A stretch of DNA of 64,000 bases from Myotis daubentonii (Eukaryota; Chordata; Mammalia; Chiroptera; Vespertilionidae), in assembly GCF_963259705.1 (NCBI RefSeq), contig NC_081851.1, positions 16,032,145 to 16,096,144 of the forward strand. Reading direction: 5' to 3'. This document shows positions 43,560 through 55,543 of the stretch, piece after piece. The notes under the pieces were generated by a model. The model ran no database searches. It was given only the letters and a program-made list of their open reading frames with translations, and was not told the origin of the DNA. Numbering within the stretch: the stretch's first letter is position 1; the number at the start of each line of letters is the position of its first letter. The translations under genes and the position numbers were made by a program.

Positions 43560-43905
43560 CCCCAAAGAGGTTGGCACTGTGTGGTCGAGTTCATGGGGCC
43601 CACCGAATAGGCCAGGTTTTCCTTCTGACCCCCTGAAGCTGGCTGCAACCTTGTTATGTGCTTTGACCAATGAAATGTGGTGGGAGGGAAGCCTGTCACC
43701 TGTAACAGAAGAGCCTGGAACCAGTGAGCATGCCTACCCTCTCAGCCCATCTCTGATAATACCTACATGTACCTACATGGTGGCTTTTCCTTTAACTGCT
43801 CCAAGGAGAATGAGGGTGGGCATGTGTTATGAACAAGAAAGATGCCTTCTATACCATAAGCCACTAAAGCTTTGGGACTGTTTGTTACCCACAATAACAT
43901 CTATC
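43560..43905 (+). mobile_element. MLT1-like LTR (ERVL-MaLR) fragment
   Basis: Contains ctttgaccaatgaaatgtgg, then ataagccactaaagctttgg and gactgtttgttacc, the typical MLT1 LTR series. Old non-coding LTR copy. A 204-codon ORF (43438-44052) running through it is spurious. Confidence 0.7.
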
Positions 43906-43959
43906 CATCCTAATGGCTACGCATCTCCTATTCTAAGTTCTAGGAGCCAGCAGAGCCTC

Positions 43960-44195
43960 ACATTAGAAGCCAGAACTCTGTTATTAGAGAGACATGGGTT
44001 TGACTTCCAGCCCTGCCTTGTATTAACTCTACAATCAGGCAATTTACATTGAGTCTCTGAACCTGGATTTCCTCTCTGTAAAACAGATGGTTAAATGACC
44101 TCAGGTGGCAGACAGGGTTACCTGAAATAATAATGCATGTAAAGCACCGAATCCAGAACCTGGCACATGTGGTAAACATTCAGTAACTCTTAGCC
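43960..44195 (-). mobile_element. MIR fragment, minus strand
   Basis: Shows tgggtttgacttccagccct, ctgaacctggatttcctctc, tgtaaaacagatggttaaat and caccgaatccagaacctggc, the MIR pattern read antisense. Confidence 0.72.
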
Positions 44196-44371
44196 CCATA
44201 GCTTTACAATGTGCACTGACTACAGACATTCTGACAATGTGCGACATGTGAACTTGGACTATGTATCCTTTCAAATTTGTTTTTATTAATAAGATGAGAT
44301 CACATATATTTTGTCATAGCCTGCTTTTCCTTTTAATAATGTGATATTTTTATATTAAATATACAAAATCA

Positions 44372-44566
44372 GCCCGGTAGAGTGGCTCAGCTTGTTGAGC
44401 ATCTTCCCATGCACACAAAGGTTGCCAGTTTGATTATTGGTGAGGGCACAACCCAGATTTCCTGGCTGGATGCCCAGGGAGTGGGTGGAGGGTATACAGG
44501 AGGCAGCTGATCGATGTTTCTCTCTTTCCTTCTCATTTCCTCTCTCTAAAAGTCAAATTTAAAAGA
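44372..44566 (+). mobile_element. VES-related SINE
   Basis: Head cagcccggtagagtggctca, ending body acaggaggcagctgatcgat and gtttctctctttccttctc, with an A-rich tail at aaatttaaaagaaaaaaa. Confidence 0.83.
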
Positions 44567-45950
44567 AAAAAAGCTTAAGAATTATATATCCATTTAGATT
44601 TGCACCCTTCAGGAATATTGAAATAATACTTTTGAACTCAGTGAGGATTATCAGTTTTATAGAATCTGAAATAATATCTCAAATCAAGAGATCAGTTGCA
44701 GACAACACTTCCCAGAAACCTGTGCCCAGTCCCTGAAACCTAAAGTTATTTCCCAACACCAGGTGGGCACCCCAACATGAATATTTCCAATGATCAGTGA
44801 GTGAGTGCCTCAGATCCTAATGCCACCTGTGGAGCCTGCATAAGTACATCACCCAAAGGGCACTGCGCCTAATGATGGCTGGGTTTAGCCAATGAAAGCC
44901 CAGGACCAGTGCACTATTCCGAGGCTCATTGGTTTGGGCGTGACTTCCTCTTTCTCCTGGTGGTCATTTCACCTCCTTGTTCTGTAATCATAGGCAGAGG
45001 CTCCAGCGCTCAGAGTCCTCATTAGGACGAGGCATCGGGTGCAGTGTCCCCACTGAGCAGCGGTGTGTCTGAGGCTTGGTAAGCTGAAACAGGCGGGACT
45101 GAGGCCTCCGCATCTCTGAGTCTCCGTTCTTCCTACAGACTTCAACGAGGCCTCACCATTTATCCTCCAGCCTCGGGTGTGGGCACCTGTCAGGTCCTGC
45201 AGTCCTGGTCGCATTGTCCAAAACAGTGAGTTCCTCATGGGTGGCACACAGTGGGACATGGTGAAAGAGGGTGACGGGTTGCAATGCCAATGTATGAGGT
45301 TTTGGTTGGTGTGGCTGAGCTGGGAGAATTCGGGAATCCTGGGCCTGTGTTGTGCCTAAAGGCAATAGAGAAGATGAGGCAACGTTTTGTGCGAGAAGTT
45401 TTCCTTTCATTCTCAGGAAGCTGAGGCAGTTGATGGGTGTGAACAAAAGAGGGACATTGTCTGAGGTAGGGTTCTAAACTTTTCCCAAAAACACTCAGAA
45501 GAAGAACACACAGGAAGAGAGAGGATACCCAAAGGAAAGTGAAGTCCTTTGAAAGATAATGAACTTGTCAAGAGTGTGCACTGAGGCCTGAGACCTGAGG
45601 TAATGCAGTCATCTCTAGATCACCTGGCCCAAGGCTGGGCAAGGGTAAGGAGCAGCCTGAGTCTATGGATCCAGGAGGTGGTTTCCAGGCTCTCAACAGC
45701 CCTTTCCCTTTCCACAGATTCCTGCAAATACACAATCGCTTAGACCTACTGGTTTGTGGAGCTTATTTCACGGCCTCACACTCTTGTTGCCTCTGAGATA
45801 GTGGTATCCTGGTACTGTCCAACCACTCTTCCAGTCCTTGGATCTGGGGAACTTGAAGAGACACCAAGCCCAGAATCCTAAGTCCAGGTTTAGAGTTACA
45901 TAAGTGGTCCCTGGTTTTGGCAAGCAATTCAGTGGAATTGGATGTGATAG
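44567..45950. other. Intergenic DNA with CCAAT boxes and splice-like signals near 44880-45232
   Basis: Two CCAAT/ATTGG motifs (about 44890 and 44929) lie upstream of GC-richer DNA. It holds a possible donor GGTAAGC at 45078, a good acceptor ttcttcctacag ending 45138 and a GTGAGT donor at 45226. It could be the 5' non-coding exons of an unseen plus-strand transcript. No protein match, so weak. Confidence 0.3.
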
Positions 45951-46490
45951 GACCTTCCATGGCTGGGTTCCAGAATGTGCAAAGGCTTGGAGTGAAGGCT
46001 GAACTAATTCAGGGACTAGAAAGTGTCCATTTATTTTTCTTACATAGGAACTGCTAACAATGGGACAGGAGTCAGGTCTAGTCGAATGTTGTGACTACTT
46101 GGGTGTCTGTGCTGCAGGTGATGGGAGCAATGAGGGTTATAGAGCAGTGGAGACCGGTGACTTGACCCAGGTCTCATTAGACTTCCTGTGGCTGCAGCAT
46201 GATGAATAATGTGGGTGTGAGGGAGGCAGTAGGATGGCTAGGAAATTAGCTACTGAGATAGTCGTGCTAGTGTGATGGTAACTGGCCCAGGAGGGTGGCT
46301 GTGGAGATGGAAGAAACAGTTAGTTTCTGGATTAGTGTTTTAGGTGTGGCCACTTGGATTTCTAATTTTGAGGTCGAGAGAGAGAGGTAAGAGTCAGGGA
46401 TGATGGGATGTCATGGATTTAGCAGCTGGAGGTATGGACATCACCAACTGAGATGGGTAAATGTATAGGTAGAGCAATGTTCATTGGGGA
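45951..46490 (+). mobile_element. Old mammalian interspersed repeat, family not determined
   Basis: Strings such as gtgcaaaggcttggagtgaa, actggcccaggagggtggct and gtggagatggaag, together with caaggatga-like text, recall a widespread ancient mammalian repeat. It is too diverged to name by eye. Confidence 0.35.
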
Positions 46491-46649
46491 TATAAAAACT
46501 TTATTTTTTAGGCTGTTAGGGTATAACATAGTACTAAGGGTATTTCACCAGAGTCTGGAACTCTGAGGAGCAATTCAGGATGAAGATTTCTTAAAAAGGT
46601 AGTGGAGAGTGTATGGACCAGAGTGGAGGTATTGATCACCTTTTTCTAA

Positions 46650-46872
46650 AAAATATGTTGTTACTGAATTTAGAGATAGAGAGGAAGGCAGACCAAGAGA
46701 GGCAGAGAATCATCCATGAGCAGGATCCAAGGATCGGTTGCCTTCTGCAAGCCCCCTACTGGAAGCTGAGCAGGAAACCCAGACAAGTGAACTGACCAGG
46801 GCTTACTCCAACCAGTGACCTCTCAGTGAATGGGTCGATGCTCAGCCAACTGAGCCACACCAACCTGAGCTG
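46650..46872 (-). mobile_element. VES-related SINE, minus strand
   Basis: Tail-side aaaaaatatgttgttactga and agagatagagaggaaggcag, body gttgccttctgcaagccccc, head-side ctcagccaactgagccacac. Confidence 0.83.
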
Positions 46873-47094
46873 TAGATTACTTTAAAATGCGGAATCACTT
46901 CAGGATGAGAATGGTAGCTTGGGAAGGAGAGTGTCACTCTGAGGACTGGGTTTCCTGCTTGGCTCCCAGTTTGTGGGAGTCAGGTGTCGCAGCACATAAT
47001 AGAGATGGAAGTGGCCAGCTAGAGGATGGGAGAGATATTACAATTTGGCAGTGTTTCAGCCCCTGAAAGTTGTTTCAGCCCCTGGACCTTCCCT

Positions 47095-47945
47095 TTGCAC
47101 TCAGTCCTGCAAGGTTACCTCTGGGCATGGAGTTTGCTGGAGGTGCCCACAGCAGCCCTTCTGAAGGCAGCCGGGGGCTGAGATAAACTGCGAGTCTTCC
47201 CGAGGGGAAAGTGAAGTCCTCACCGAGCACCCACAGCCCAGCCAGGACCCCACCTTCTGATCCTGTTGTTCAAACCAGCCACAGGGCCACCCTTCAGCTC
47301 CCAAAAGGGCCTGGCTGCTCCCTGAAGCCCCTCCACCTGGACTCTGCCACCCCTTCCTAGACTTGCTCAGGAAGGACCCACTGACTGGCCCTGGCTCCAC
47401 CTTCCCCCGAGCTCCCGCCTTCTGTCCCAGCTCTCCTGCCCATGGTTTGTGGGCTGTCCCCCACTAGAACCCCAGCTCCCAAAGGAAGGAGACTCAGTAC
47501 TTCCAGAGTCTGGAAGAGGCGGGCTCAACAACATCCATGCCCTCAGACACTACAGATCTCATGTGTGCCTGCCCTTGGCTGGTGCCCCTCCATCCAGCCC
47601 GATTCAAGTTCTGGTCTCTAGAGCCTTCCTTCCGCCCACCCACTCAAGAACCCAGGCCCATGGGCTGGCAGTAAACGCCCTCACTAACCATGTTCAACCT
47701 CACAGCCCAGCAGCACACTGTCCCCTAGAGGTCAGGGTTCATCACCTCACTACAGGATCAGGGGTGTGCTCTGCACAGGCCAAACCTAGGGAGGGGGGAC
47801 ACTAGCCACAATGCATCCCTACAATGTGCTATGATGTAAAGGCCAAGCCTCTCCTTCCAGAAACCCTGGTATTGCAGAATGTTACCGCCATTGAAAAAAA
47901 ACAGCACCATTTCCTGGAAAATCCATGGTACCTCCAGGAACCTTT
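47095..47945 (+). repeat. Unidentified dispersed repeat, copy 2 (inverted relative to copy 1)
   Basis: Plus-strand counterpart of 39945-40820, about 6.3 kb away in opposite orientation. The homology continues through the whole stretch, including text near both ends (ggagtttgctggaggtgccc at the left, ccatttcctggaaaatccat at the right). The short ORF 47449-47805 lies inside it and is not conserved in frame. Confidence 0.75.
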
Positions 47946-48387
47946 AAGGACAGGGCTTTATTTTTAATTAAGTCAAAGTGGGAAATTACCCCCAGAATGC
48001 AAAAACAGAGACTCAAACGACTCCAGTGGTGCTGTGGGATGGTTGTAGGCAGGACTTTCCAAAGATGAACCGATCAGACCAAAGAATCAGGAGGTGCCCC
48101 CCATACAGAAGGAGGTGCAGCCGCAGTGGGTCAGGTGACTTCGGGATGGGGAAGAGCAGGCTAGAGAGAGCACTGAGTGGAGACAGACGGTGCCTGGCCA
48201 GCTCCTCTTAGGCAGACACAGAACCCAAATTCCTACCAGGCCACCTGTTTGGGCTTCATTCTGCCAACCCCCGGGAGGGACAGACAATGTGCCAACTGCA
48301 GTAGGAACATCCCCAGCAAAGGCAGGAAAGAGTGAGGAGGGGGGCGCTGTGCAGGCAGACATCCAATCTCAGGGCAGTGGGTAAATG

Positions 48388-48390
<3 letters not shown>
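47946..48390. other. Intergenic DNA, nothing recognised
   Basis: No known domain or repeat. Confidence 0.4.

Positions 48391-48441
<51 letters not shown>
48391..48441. repeat. (TC)n microsatellite
   Basis: About 25 TC units, just left of a minus-strand SINE. Confidence 0.95.
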
Positions 48442-48443
<2 letters not shown>

Positions 48444-48465
48444 TTCTTAGTTAATCCTCAACTTA

Positions 48466-48700
48466 GGATATTTTTTCATGACTTCTACAGAGAGTGGAAA
48501 GTAGGAGTTAGGTAGGGAAAGAGAGAGAGAGAAACATTGATGTGAGGGAGACCAATTGACTGGATGCCTTTCCCACGCACCCCAAGCGGGGCTGGGGATC
48601 CAACCTGCAACCCAGGTACATGTCCACCACTGGGAATCTAATTCGCCACCCTCAGGTGTGCAGGATGACCTTCTTACCATTGAACCACACTGGCCGAGTT
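48466..48700 (-). mobile_element. VES-related SINE, minus strand
   Basis: gagagagagagaaacattgatg at the tail side, ggggatccaacctgcaaccc in the body, and ccattgaaccacactggccg at the head side. Confidence 0.85.
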
Positions 48701-49495
48701 GGGGTGGATGTTTACCCCGTAAGGAAAGGTCAGGGCCATTCTCTCTTAGTAGTTTGATTGATCGCCTCCTTTAGTTGCTAAACTTCAAGACACTTCCATC
48801 ACACCAGAGGCTCACTTGGCTCAGCAGCCAGCAACCCTCCTGCTGGTCAGGTAATCAGTCTGTGCAGGTCAATGTTGGAAGCAATTTATTACAGTGGAAT
48901 AGGTGGGACCTTCCTTGATTTATTTGGAGCACATGCTGGCTCCTAGGTCAGGTCCGTCTGTAACTCATGCAGCAGAACTCAGTCCATTTCGCACTAACCA
49001 TGGGACAGAGTGGCCAGCAGTCTGGATTTGGACTAGAGAGGGCCTCAGAGTCACACACGAGGACGTAGCACCAACTCTCCCTGGCAACTGCTCAGGGCTC
49101 TTGCCTGCCCACACCCACCTGCCCAGCTGCCACCGTGGCTCCCAGCCTTGACACCTGAGAGCAATCTGGGCTCCTCAACCACCTGAATCTGAAAGAGCCC
49201 CACCTCAACACCTGTCTGGAGGGTGCAGAGACCACAGGGGCTTGTCCAGGCCCAGAGCTTCTTCTGGCTGCTTTGATTTTAGTTCCAGGGAGCACACTGA
49301 CGTCATCATTTCTTGTGGGTGACTGTGTAGCTCACCCCGGTTCCCTACCTGCTACACTAACAGCAGAGGTACCTCCCTTCATGTTCCCTCAGTCATGTCA
49401 TGCTCTGCCCTCATGAAACCTGGCTTCTCGTCACCATGGGGTCCCTGGGCTGTGCAGGTGTTCTAATGTGCATGGATTGACAGGGTGAATTAAAC
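48701..49495. other. Intergenic DNA, nothing recognised
   Basis: No gene or repeat recognised by eye. Confidence 0.4.
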
Positions 49496-49690
49496 AAATA
49501 TATTGATTTTAGAGAGTGAGAAAATGGGGAGAGAGAGAGAGAAACATCTCTTTGTTCTTCCACTGATTTTAAAGATTCGTTGGTTGATTCTTGTAATTGC
49601 TCTCACCTTTGATGGAATCTGCAGCGTTGGGGTTATCCAGAGGAGACTGTGACTCACTGCACAATCCGCGCATGGCCAGACATACTGGGA
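49496..49690 (-). mobile_element. VES-related SINE, minus strand, degraded
   Basis: aaatatattgattttagaga, gagagagagagaaacatctc, ttcgttggttgattcttgta and gatggaatctgcagcgttgg follow the reversed SINE order. Head poorly preserved. Confidence 0.7.
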
Positions 49691-51169
49691 TTTTAAGCAA
49701 AATAACCCACTAAGGTACCTGAGATTAGATAGACAGGAGAACCACCATGATGACATATAATAAGGAAAGTCTATAATATGATTCATAAGTGTTTTCTTTA
49801 CATGGAAATATTTCAAATGCATCATTAGTTTATTGACTTATATGTCAAAATATAAGACAAAATTTGTCATTGCATCAGTTATTCCACATTCAGAGAAAGA
49901 AAGACTGAGAAGAGTAGATGAATTTGGTTTCAGGGATGCAGGCATGTATGGAACCATCAAAAGCATATGTTTAAAAAATGTACATTTAAAACAATTGTAC
50001 TTTAAAAAACCTTTTAAAAATGTATAAAACTTGCCACTTCCCAATTATTTTATTTTATTGTTTAATTATAAAATTTCTTGAGCATATTTTTTCACTACTG
50101 TATCAGTACATTGGAAAGAAGATACAATGATGTGCTATTCAAATCTTATCATATCCATGTTCGATACCATCATTTTAGCAGTTTAACACAGACAATGATG
50201 AGAATATTTTTATGAGGGAAAATGACAAATACTAGAAATCTAGACTTCGCTTAATGTATTATTGAATTCTTAGACTTAAAAAAGAGTATGGATAATGTTA
50301 ACAATGCAGACTGAACTTATAAGTATATTGTATACTAGTAAGTGGGCTTTTAATTCTACATAGGATAAAAATTGAGAAAAATAATTTTTCTTCTAGCATT
50401 CAAAACCAATAGTTCTTATGGCAGAGAAGTCACTCAAATCATTGAGTGAAATTCAAGTATATGTGTTAGAGTCTGCACTCTCCTCCTCTTGGTTAAAATA
50501 ATAAATTCATTTAAAAATAGTAAAATATTCTGGACAGACAGTTAAGCAAAAGAGATTACGACAGTGTGATACATGCAATGAAATATGATCGCCATAAAAA
50601 GTTCTTAGGAAGTGGATTTAAATGAAAGCCAGGTAACAGTAGACTCATTTCAGGGGCTAGTATTTACAAAGATTAAACATTGCATGGGCTGGCAGATTTG
50701 AGGAAAAACTGGAATATTTATTAAAAAGGGTGGGTGGGAGGTCTGTGCCTGTTGTCTCTAGACTTGAGAAAGTGATGAACAAAATGTTAATAGTGAAGAT
50801 TAAACCTAAAAGTGTGTCCTGGGTGAATATTATGACACATAAATTGTCTCTCTGTTTTTTAAAAAGACCTCTGTAGGCATTGCAGTGCCAACACATTATA
50901 AGAATTGAGGGACTGGCTGGCATTCAGAAAAGCACTACCTGACTGAGTAGTCACTCACATCATGAACAAAAGAGTGAGGATCTCATAGGCACCTCCAGTT
51001 TGTCTGACTTACTAACATAACAGCAAGCATCACCCAACATTCTCATTGGAATGACACTCATCCGTCATCGAGAGCAAGCATAAGGTGGCTATAAATTCAC
51101 CTGTTTGGCAAAAATGAAGGAGAGCTTTCCAAGGGAGTCAATGGGCTGTGTATCTGCATGTTTATATAC
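49691..51169. other. AT-rich intergenic DNA, nothing recognised
   Basis: Low GC, no gene-like frame. Confidence 0.45.
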
Positions 51170-51204
51170 CTGTGTGTGTGTGTATGAGTCTGTGTGTGTG
51201 TGTG

Positions 51205-51244
<40 letters not shown>
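51170..51244. repeat. (TG)n microsatellite
   Basis: TG repeats with small interruptions, then a clean run of about 15 units. Confidence 0.95.
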
Positions 51245-51245
<1 letters not shown>

Positions 51246-53386
51246 ATATAAATATACTCCCTCCTCTTCCTCTGGTTGGTTGATAAAATTTGGCTGGATG
51301 CTTCCTTCCCAAGGTGTGTGTGACCTTTTCCCATTTTCCCACTTTCCTGCTCTCCCCAGGGAGAGCCCCTCTGGTGCCACAGGTGACCCCGCCCTCTCTG
51401 CAGGCAGACCTCAGCCCTGAGCCTGAGCGGTCATGTGGATATTTACCACCCCCCAGAGCGCACAGCTCCCAGCCAGTGCAGAGAGGTGGGGCCCTGGAGC
51501 TCAGGAGGGCCTGGTTTGGGTGCTCCCTCAGCAACAGGACCCTGTGGCACCGCCCCGGGGGGACCACCCCCTGGGTTGGGTGGTATGTGAGTGAGAAGTC
51601 AGAGTTGGGAGCAACTGGGGGAGTGAGGGATAGGACACGGGGAAGGGAGGGCGATGCCCAGCATGGTCTGGGGGAAGGGGTCAGAGCGGATGAGAGGAGG
51701 AGCACAGAGCCTTTGGTGGGGGAGGAGCGTGAACGGTGTGCTGAGCATTGTGGGGTGTATGTGTCTTTGGGACCTCCAAGCTGGGAACTGATCTGGGTTT
51801 CCCAGGAGAGGCCTGGGCTAGCAGTGCTGGGAGCCTTTGGGGAAGATGGCAGTGAAAGCTGTGTGTACGACCAGCTTGTCTGGGGCTGGAGGGGGGTGGG
51901 AGTGGGTGGGGTGCACCCCGCAGTGAGTCACATGGAACACATAGTCCCCAGAAGGACGGGTGTAGCTGGTGTGGAGGCTGAGGGAGGGAGGTTCACAAAG
52001 GTAGATGAGCAGGGTGGATGCCAGAGGTGCCAGGGGCCTGAGAAGTTGTGGGAGGCAGGCAGAGCAGTTGGCCAGTCCCTGCCAAGACCCAGGGACACGG
52101 GTGTCGGGGAGACCTGCGATGAGGACAGTCAGCTAAGAGGGGCTGGCACATTCCAGATGCATTCCAGACCCAGGTTCAGGGGAGCAACAACCTGTGGGAA
52201 GTAGAGAGTGGAGGGTCCAGCCTGCACCCCAGGTTTTGGCTTCTGTGATTTACAGCTGGTGGCCTTGGATAAGCAGGGAGCACAGAGGAGCCAGGGAGAG
52301 TGGGAAGCCCGCAGCCCAGGCAGGGGGTCTAAGGCAGCGACCTCAGGCCTGAAGCTCAGGAGCAGTCAGTGCTGGGGAGCAGGTGGCTCAGCCCAGCAGA
52401 GGGGTAGGGAGGGGGCTGCCTCCACGGTGGAACCCGGGAGCGAACACACAGGGAGCTTCAATGAGTGTTTGTGGAAAGGATGAGGGGGGGCCCAGGGACC
52501 GGCCAGTTGCGCCCAGAAGAGCTGTCCCAGATGGGAGAGAATCAGGGGACAGAGGCTGAAAGCTCCCAGGGGTGACCGGTCAGGTTCAGACCCTGCAGCA
52601 GGCAATGGCGCAGGGGAGGCGGCCTGCAGGGGTCCACATGCTCAGTCTGGCTCCCAGCTTTGGGGAAGGCAGCTCGCGGAGGGGGCGGCTCCCCCAGGGA
52701 CAGGGCCTGGGAAAGAAGGGGAAAGGAAGCCACAGGAGGCACCTTAAAGAAGAGGCTGGTGAGGGAGGAGGGACACGCAGGCGGCAGCTGGACGGGCCGC
52801 CATGAGGTCAGGTCAGGGGGGATCTTCACCTGCCGTCCTCCTCCCTCCTCAGCCTCTTCCTAGTTGCATGGCCTTGGAAAACCCAAGGATCATTGTAAGC
52901 TGAGCTCCTGCTGTGATATAAATCCCAAATCAAAATGAGATTCCGCTTAGAGTGACTTAAAATACACCAAGTCCTGGGAAGATCGGTTGCCTGGGAAACA
53001 GGAAACCTGGTTTCCCATTCTCTGGCCTCCTGGCTGAGGGAGGTCTGCATTCCAGGGGCCCAGGACCCGGGGGCGGACGTGGAGAGCCCTGAGCCCAGAC
53101 ATCGCTGCCCATGATGATTGGTGAGGAAATCCAGGACTCAATTCTACTCCAACTCATTTTATTACAAACCCATCCTTGTGTTCCAGAATCAATGGCTAAT
53201 TATTACATGTCACAGCACTCGGAGACAGAACACATTTGCACACCCAGTTCTTTGTCAGCACATTAACTCCAAAGGAAAACCTCTTTATAGAGCCCCAGTC
53301 CCCAGGCCAAGCCCATCCCAGGAGAGCACCTTAGTAAACCGGAAACTATGTGTCAGGAAACCGGCCATATACACACTAGAGGTGAG
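51245..53386. other. GC-rich intergenic DNA with long chance ORFs
   Basis: 51340-52860 is G-rich on the plus strand. The longest ORF (51290-52204, 304 codons) has low-complexity Gly/Arg/Glu composition and no recognisable domain, start context or exon structure. Not called as a gene. Confidence 0.45.
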
Positions 53387-53394
53387 ACCCCAGG

Positions 53395-53606
53395 ACAGAT
53401 ATGGGCAAACTACGGCCCGTGGGCCAGATCTGGCCTGTTGGAAATGAATAAAACTAAAAAAAAAAGACCGTAACCTTTTATGTAATGATGTTTACTTTGA
53501 ATTTATAATAGTTCACGCAAACACTCCATCCATGCTTTTGTTCCGGCCCTCCAGTCCTGTTTGAGAACCCATTGTGCCCCTCAAGTCAAAAAGTTTGCCC
53601 ACCCCT
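53395..53606 (+). mobile_element. hAT-type MITE with 8-bp target duplication
   Basis: 212-bp element. The left end acagatatgggcaaactacg and the right end aagtttgcccacccct are inverted matches (core tgggcaaact). The interior has ccgtgggccagatctggcct, an A-rich tract and tgtaatgatgtttactttga. Flanked by an exact duplication ACCCCAGG (53387-53394 and 53607-53614), the 8-bp length expected for hAT. No transposase. Confidence 0.88.
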
Positions 53607-53614
53607 ACCCCAGG

Positions 53615-54100
53615 AGAAAGATTGATGCCAATTGATGTCAATATAGGATGTTTCCCAAAAAGATATAGAGAGGGCAGGCTATTGATGGACAATGAGTCCC
53701 CATTGAATGTAAATATAGGCTGTCCCCCAAAATATGTCCAAAGAGGTCAGACAAGTGATAGAAAATGACACCAACAGAATGTAAATATAAGGTGTCCCCT
53801 CAAAACAGGTACTAAGAGGTCAGACACATGAGGGACAATGACAACAACGGAATGTAAATATAAGGTGTCCCCCCAAAACAGGTACAAAGAGGTCAGACAC
53901 ATGATGGACAATGACACCAACAGAATGTAAATATAAGGTGTCCCCCAAAATGTTATAAGAGGTCAGGCTGCTGATGGACAATGAATCCCCATTAAATGTA
54001 AATAGAGGCTGTCCCCCAAAACAGATCCAAAGAGGTCAGACACGTGATAGAAAATGACACCAACAGAATGTAAACATAAGGTATCCCCCAAAATGGTAGT
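53615..54100. repeat. 72-bp tandem array with alternating monomer types
   Basis: Six to seven units of 71-73 bp anchored on aatgtaaata at about 53706, 53779, 53851, 53924, 53995 and 54067. Unit text: aaggtgtcccccaaaacagg, then acaaagaggtcagacacatg, then atggacaatgacaccaacag. Two types exist: one with a cccatt block before aatgta (53706, 53995) and one with caacag (the rest), arranged A-B-B-B-A-B. The array begins right after the target duplication of the hAT MITE. Confidence 0.9.
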
Positions 54101-54370
54101 GGGGCCGAGGCAGAGGCAGTTAGGGGTGATTAGGCCAGGAGGAGAGGGCAGCTGGGGGCAAGCAGGCTGGCAGGAAAGGTCGGAGGGGAGCAGGCCGGCA
54201 GTAGGGGGCAGTTGGGAGCAAGCAGGCCATCAGGATGTCAGTTGGGTGGCAAGCAGGCCAGCAGGAAAGGCAGAGGGGGGAAGAAGGCCGGTAATTGTGG
54301 GCAATTGGGGGCGAGCAGGCCAGCATTGGAGGCCATTTGTGGATGAGCAGACCCGCAGTGGGGGGCACTT
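54101..54370. repeat. G-rich minisatellite
   Basis: Irregular units of about 30-35 bp built from gcaggccagcaggaaaggc and agggggcagttgggagcaag words. Abuts the 72-bp array. G-rich on the plus strand. Confidence 0.7.
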
Positions 54371-55534
54371 TCTTGTCTTTCTCCCATTAGACTTCAAAGG
54401 TCCTGCCTTTAAAAAATCCAAAGAAGCTGAAAAAACAGTAGGAAGCTTCAAACCTCCTTTGGAAAGCGAACTTTAAGTCAGCAGAGTGGAACATCTTCTC
54501 TATGAGTGTTTCTTTGCTTCTTTGTTCATTCGTTTGCCAAATGTATGTTTTGCAGACATTTCTAGAACTGACCTTTTCAGTACTGGATCTCCCTCTCAGA
54601 AGGTGCCTAGGCCTGTGCTAGGACCAAAGAGTCCCCAGTGCTGAGTGGGAATTCAGCAATGACTTTTGAAGGTTTCTGTTTAAGAAATATATACAAATTC
54701 TGAATTACTTTTATCACTAGATAGTAGGAAGGGTTCTCCCATCACAAGAGCCTTTATGCTATTTTCACAAGACGCCTGCTCAGTATCTAGTGAAAGAAGG
54801 TCAGCTTACTTTACAGAAACACAACAGCTGAAACAATAGCACTATTTTTATAATAAGAAATTTCCTTTGCACATTGTAGCGAGGAAGAAAAACCTTTAAG
54901 AAGAAATGTCAGATATAGTTGCAGTTTTGTATGAATAAAGATAAGTACGGCTCAAAGTAGCAAATATATTCAGTATGTTAAATGTGCAGAATAATTGTAG
55001 CTTATTTACTTATTTCTAAATGAATTTGCTTTTGAGTCCCCCACCAATGGATAGAGGGGAGAGGAGCAAAAGAAAATATTTAGCTCAATTTAATATCTGA
55101 GTTCAGCCTCATGAACTGAATCCTGTCTTTAAATGAACACAGTGCCTTTCCCATTGGTGTTATATGGGATGGGAGGTGGAACTGTTTTGGTTTTCTGGCA
55201 ACAGGGGCAGAGTCTTTGTATCTCCTATTGTCGCTCAGGGAGTAGCTAGTCTGGGTCCATGTGTGGGGTCCTACTCCAAGTTTCCCTCTGGAGTTCTACT
55301 CACCCAGAGAGTGAGGACATGCAGCATCCCTGCTGGGGGCTCCCAGTCTGCCCCGATAATCCCAGGGGAGCAGTCCTCAGCCCTCCAATTCTAACCCCAG
55401 TGTCTGTGTGTCCCCCTCTCCCGTCTGAGAGTCCTGGCTGCAGAGGAGGGGACAGGAGGCATCTGCAGTTCCCTGTCCTCAATCTCTTCATTTGTTCCTA
55501 CAGTTACCAGAGCTCAGAAGGCTTTGCTTCTACT
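54371..55534. other. Intergenic DNA upstream of the third L1
   Basis: 54380-54476 has an open frame (KGPAFKKSKEAEKTVGSF) after an AG acceptor-like site, but no family is recognised. 55150-55534 is non-L1 sequence open in frame with the downstream L1 ORF1. Confidence 0.35.
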
Positions 55535-55543
55535 GCATGCAAC

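Noticed and set aside
43438..44052. 204-codon ORF
   Set aside because: Runs through an MLT1-like LTR and a MIR; no coherent protein.
51290..52204. 304-codon plus-strand ORF
   Set aside because: Sits in G-rich DNA, has low-complexity Gly/Glu/Arg composition, no domain, no splice or promoter context and no relation to neighbours; a chance frame.
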